Shown in pieces: positions 13,801-15,664 of a DNA stretch of 15,664 nt. The notes under the pieces were generated by a model that did no database searches, was not told the DNA's origin, and worked only from the letters and a program-made list of their open reading frames with translations. Source of the DNA: Lewinella sp039816955 (lineage in GTDB: Bacteria > Bacteroidota > Bacteroidia > Chitinophagales > Saprospiraceae); NCBI GenBank assembly GCA_039816955.1, contig JBCBWU010000178.1, positions 1 through 15,664 of the forward strand. Reading direction: 5' to 3'. The translations under genes and the position numbers were made by a program. The number at the start of each line of letters is the position of its first letter. Positions within the stretch are counted from its first letter, which is position 1.

Positions 13801-14273
13801 TAACCAATCCGCTGGGCTTCCGCTAATGCAATCTCGGCGCTGGTGAGGTCTTGCTGCGAATCTTCGATCAGCGGGACGTCTACCTTCCTGGCCAGTATTT
13901 TAGCGGCTACCTTATCTCCCAGTCGCTCCATAACCTCCGGGGCGGGCCCTACAAAAGCAATGCCCTCCTCCCGGCAGCGCCGTGCGAAAGTGACATTTTC
14001 ACTCAGGAAACCGTAGCCGGGGTGGATGGCGTCAACATTTTTGGCTTTAGCCAATTTGATGATTGCCTCTATGTCCAAATACGGCTTGAGTGGCTCGTTA
14101 TCAGGGCCAATCTGATAGGCTTCGTCGGCCTTGTAACGGTGTAAACTGTAGCGGTCTTCGTAGGTGTAAAGAGCAACCGTACGCAGTTGTAACTCTGAAG
14201 CGGCGCGTAAGACCCGAATAGCAATTTCGCCACGGTTGGCGACGAGGAGTTTCTTGAATCTAGTAACTGGCAT
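10827..14273 (-). CDS. pyc: pyruvate carboxylase (single-chain, biotin-dependent)
   Basis: The 1148-residue enzyme carboxylates pyruvate to oxaloacetate using ATP and bicarbonate, refilling the TCA cycle and feeding gluconeogenesis in the cytoplasm. The order of domains is the standard one. Biotin carboxylase occupies about 1-455, with the ATP-grasp glycine loop SGGGGRGM at 166-173 and EVNPRIQVEHT. The carboxyltransferase starts near 535 with TTLRDGHQS, followed by AIKDMAG (carboxylated Lys, about 714) and the metal-binding HTHNTSG (about 744). YEHEIPGGQYSNL is characteristic of pyruvate carboxylase. The C-terminal carrier domain has EAMKMES with biotinylated K1114. Length equals the usual ~1150 and no key motif is missing. 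ATG at 14273 leaves PVTRFKKLLVANRGEIA at the expected N terminus. It is separated by over 110 bases from both neighbours, so probably transcribed alone. Confidence 0.97.
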   Translation of the reverse strand: MPVTRFKKLLVANRGEIAIRVLRAASELQLRTVALYTYEDRYSLHRYKADEAYQIGPDNEPLKPYLDIEAIIKLAKAKNVDAIHPGYGFLSENVTFARRCREEGIAFVGPAPEVMERLGDKVAAKILARKVDVPLIEDSQQDLTSAEIALAEAQRIGYPVIIKAASGGGGRGMRVVRSDEDLLREYPEAKGEAQTAFGDGTVFLEKFIEEPKHIEVQVLGDHHGNIVHLFERDCSVQRRFQKVVEVAPSINLAQDTRDQLYEYAVRLAKEVDYSCAGTVEFLVDRAENVYFIEVNPRIQVEHTITEEVTGIDLVRSQILITMGYPLSHKTIYIRSQEDVQLNGYAIQCRVTTEDPQNSFKPDYGTLIAYRSASGMGIRLDAGSAFAGAKISPYFDSMLVKVTAWGRTLQGASERLHRALREFRIRGVKTNIGFLLNLLQNPTFKQGAATVQFIQQHPELLTSPNWKDRGTKLISYLADVNINGNSDVKSYDPQKTFLPALIPSVDASKPYPKGSKNRLSELGREKFLAELKASTAIQYTDTTLRDGHQSLLATRMRTFDMDKVAEQFARQHGGNLFSMEVWGGATFDVAMRFLKEDPWKRLAQLRQAMPNVLLQMLLRGSNAVGYAAYPDNLVVKFIEQAAETGIDVFRIFDSLNWIENMKVSIKAVREETDSLAEACLCYSGDITDPTKTKFTLDYYLDLAKRLEDAGAHIIAIKDMAGLLKPLAAELLVAKLKETVDTPIHLHTHNTSGIQSATYLRAIDAGVDVVDVALSALSGLTSQPSFNSIAAMMQGHKREKEINLPSLNEFSSYWETVRSYYYPFETELRAGTASVYEHEIPGGQYSNLRPQARGLGLEEQFETIKANYKAANELFGGLIKVTPSSKVVGDMAMFMTSNGLSKEDVLKKGHQLAFPDSVKALMRGDLGQIEGGFPKEIQELVLKGEQPYTDRPNAHLAPINFDKELATFQEEFGADLGMRDLLAYLLYPKVYREYHTFREQYGEVSNLPTPAFFYGLKPNEEIMVEIGAGKNILIKYLNSTAADEQGNRLVFFTLNGQTRSVQVRDLNEKVESVLHRKASGDKEIGVPLQGNLSKILVEEGQEIEINTPLFVIEAMKMESTITAPVAGVVKKIHLKEKTLVEQDDLVVELA

Positions 14274-14320
14274 GGAGGGATATTTCGCTTGTTTTCCGGT
14301 TAGGGTAGGGGATTGACAAG

Positions 14321-14350
14321 CAAGATAACCGCGGGAGGCCTTTCGGCAAA
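14321..14350 (-). promoter_or_regulatory. candidate promoter of pyruvate carboxylase
   Basis: The minus strand reads TTTG (14350-14347), 18 bases, then TTATCTTG (14328-14321). The -33 half is exact and the -7 half has two mismatches to TAnnTTTG. It would give a leader of about 40 bases before the ATG at 14273. The spacer contains a tiny GCC-GAAA-GGC stem, which I do not think is significant. Confidence 0.25.
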
Positions 14351-14391
14351 ACGCTTATGCACTTATTTTACGATAGCTATGGTGATGCTTT

Positions 14392-14814
14392 CTAGTAGCC
14401 GTAGCGCCAGCCCGTGAATTTGCCCTCTAGATAATCAACCTGTTGCACATCACCCAAGCGAAAGCGTACCGGTATTTTTGTGGCTTTCTCTAGGTGTACT
14501 TCCAACCGGCAAAAGAAGGCCAGGTGGTCAACGTTGTAGGCTGGGAGTGTACTTTGGGTGGATTGAAAATTGCTAAAAAGTGAGGGCGGAGCCACCTCTG
14601 AAGAAGCGTGCGTAATAAGTGGAAGGGCTAGTTTCCAGTTGTTAAGCCCTTGGGCGAAGGAAAAGTAGGCGTTCGTACTTGTAGTAAGGTGTGAAAGCTG
14701 GAGCTGATGAGCAGGTGCACTGCATTGCTCTTGTGCTAAAAGACAGCTTTGGCTAAGCACAAAAATGCCAATAGTCAAAAACAGTTTATTTGTCAAAAAG
14801 CTACTATACACCAT
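14392..14814 (-). CDS. small exported protein of a Bacteroidota hypothetical family
   Basis: The 140-residue protein starts with a hydrophobic signal peptide (LFLTIGIFVLSQSCLLAQ, about 11-28) with likely cleavage after LLA or near AQEQC. It should therefore be periplasmic or outer-membrane associated. The mature part contains FCRLEVHLEKATKIPVRFRLGDV followed by VDYLEGK near the C terminus; from memory this segment recurs in small exported hypothetical proteins across Bacteroidota, but I know of no assigned function. No catalytic motif, lipobox or repeat is evident. It begins 13 bases after the stop of the rRNA methyltransferase-like gene on the same strand, so the two are probably co-transcribed. 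A 118-base gap separates it from pyruvate carboxylase. The CDS is convincing; function unknown. Confidence 0.75.
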   Translation of the reverse strand: MVYSSFLTNKLFLTIGIFVLSQSCLLAQEQCSAPAHQLQLSHLTTSTNAYFSFAQGLNNWKLALPLITHASSEVAPPSLFSNFQSTQSTLPAYNVDHLAFFCRLEVHLEKATKIPVRFRLGDVQQVDYLEGKFTGWRYGY

Positions 14815-14827
14815 TCTGCAATTTATC

Positions 14828-15664
14828 TTATTTTCCTATGCGCGGGCGTTTGCCGGCCTGTTGCTCATCACCCTCTTTTCCCTTCTTCTTGCTGCCCGAA
14901 TACAACTCATATTTGTGAAATTTACAGGCAATCTGACCATTAAGCAAATGAATTCGGCGGGAAGGTCGCAGTCCGACATTTTTCAAGGCTTCTAAATTGC
15001 CGGACATGAGCCAAGCTTGATAGCCCGGAAACTCTTTCTTCAGTCGATCTCCGATCTCTCTATACAGGCCATTGATATCACGAGTCTCTAGGCGTAAATC
15101 GTAAGGAGGGTTACTAATCAATGTACCCGGACCTTCGGGTGGTAGGAACTGTTGGAAGGTAGATCGCTTGACGCGAATGTAGGACTGCAGCTTGGCCGTG
15201 GCAATGTTGTTTTCGGCAATCCGGATAGCCTTAAAGTGATTATCTACACCAATGATGGGTTGCTGAGGAGGACGTTTACTTTGGCGTGCTTCGCTCTTGA
15301 TATCTTGCCATAAATCAGCATCGAAGTTTTGCCAATTCTGAAAAGCAAAAGAACGCAGGAGCCCTGGTGGGATATTCCCGGCGATCATCGCCGCCTCAAT
15401 CAGCAGAGTGCCCGATCCACAGAGCATATCGACGAAAGGTTGGTCACCTTTCCAGCCAGCTAAACGAATCATTCCTGCAGCTAGTACTTCGTTTAAAGGA
15501 GCCGCTCCGCCTGTGGTTCGGTATCCACGCCTGTGTAGACCATCTCCAGAACTGTCCAGTAGAAAACTGGCTTGGTGCCGGCTATCAATGTGCAAATGAA
15601 AGCGAATATCCGGCGATTTTGGATTAACACTGGGGCGACGACCGTGCTGGTCTCTAAACCAGTC
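14828..15664 (-). CDS. THUMP-type class I rRNA guanine-N2 methyltransferase, C-terminal part (cut by window edge)
   Basis: The frame stays open to the window edge, so 278 residues plus stop are visible and the N terminus is missing. A TTG at 15595 is internal, because coding continues upstream as DWFRDQHGRRPSVNPKSPDIRFHLHI, split here as the DQHGRRPSVNPKSPDIR element typical of the THUMP linker. The Rossmann methyltransferase follows: SAM-binding DMLCGSGTLLIEAAMIAG, acidic IIGVDNHFKAIRIAENN, and the catalytic NPPY at 15112-15101 in SNPPYDLRLE. This pattern fits the RlmL/YpsC group, which makes N2-methylguanosine in 23S rRNA (G2445 in E. coli). The C terminus ends in a Lys/Arg-rich tail and lacks a second RlmK domain, so it is the short form. 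The small exported protein gene follows 13 bases downstream. Family confident; exact target inferred. Confidence 0.88.
   Translation of the reverse strand, partial: DWFRDQHGRRPSVNPKSPDIRFHLHIDSRHQASFLLDSSGDGLHRRGYRTTGGAAPLNEVLAAGMIRLAGWKGDQPFVDMLCGSGTLLIEAAMIAGNIPPGLLRSFAFQNWQNFDADLWQDIKSEARQSKRPPQQPIIGVDNHFKAIRIAENNIATAKLQSYIRVKRSTFQQFLPPEGPGTLISNPPYDLRLETRDINGLYREIGDRLKKEFPGYQAWLMSGNLEALKNVGLRPSRRIHLLNGQIACKFHKYELYSGSKKKGKEGDEQQAGKRPRIGK

Noticed and set aside
14334..14348. GCC-GAAA-GGC mini-hairpin upstream of pyc as a riboswitch or terminator
   Set aside because: A three-base-pair stem with no T-run or surrounding conserved structure is not enough to support either.
14749..14995. Two overlapping plus-strand frames with hydrophobic stretches
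   Set aside because: They are opposite the signal-peptide region of the small exported protein and the basic tail of the methyltransferase; the hydrophobic runs are mirror images of the minus-strand codons.
15593..15595. TTG as the start codon of the rRNA methyltransferase-like gene
   Set aside because: The frame continues upstream to the window edge with typical family sequence (DQHGRRPSVNPKSPDIR), so the true start is outside the window.

Overview
The window looks like a chromosomal segment from a marine or environmental Bacteroidota, most probably of the Saprospiria (Lewinella-like) lineage. Three things in the sequence point there: a giant surface protein ending in a gliding-motility-associated (type B, CHU_C) type IX secretion domain, a second exported protein ending in a type A T9SS sorting domain, and -7-like boxes of the Bacteroidota form (TAnnTTTG) in place of -10/-35 promoters. 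The lineage is inferred from gene style; no rRNA or other taxonomic marker is present.

Layout. At the left edge is the 5' part of mqnD on the minus strand (menaquinone synthesis by the futalosine route). It is divergent from an RluA-type pseudouridine synthase on the plus strand. A 187-base gap follows, with a 14-bp-period tandem repeat and a perfect GC-rich palindrome, and then dapF (lysine/peptidoglycan precursor synthesis), which starts at TTG. Everything to the right is on the minus strand. Read in transcription order (right to left) it runs: the C-terminal 278 residues of an RlmL/YpsC-like THUMP rRNA guanine methyltransferase; a 140-aa exported protein 13 bases downstream; a complete single-chain pyruvate carboxylase; a 650-aa T9SS type A protein with CUB and P-domain modules; a 1915-aa T9SS type B protein; and a sulfotransferase-like protein whose start overlaps the giant gene's stop (ATGA). 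The sulfotransferase gene then meets dapF tail to tail with one base between the stops.

How the genes may work together. Most genes are ordinary housekeeping: cofactor synthesis, rRNA modification, diaminopimelate and anaplerosis. The accessory part is the 2063-10705 block, two exported T9SS cargo proteins followed by a cytoplasmic sulfotransferase-like protein. The giant protein is highly modular: signal peptide, three copies of a ~365-residue predicted beta-rich module, ten copies of a ~70-residue Ig/PKD-like repeat each with one conserved Cys pair, and the CHU_C anchor. It is best read as a surface adhesin or structural protein. Its translational coupling to a sulfotransferase-like gene is the most unusual arrangement here, but a functional link is only a hypothesis. 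I see no CRISPR array, transposon, phage gene, tRNA or rRNA.
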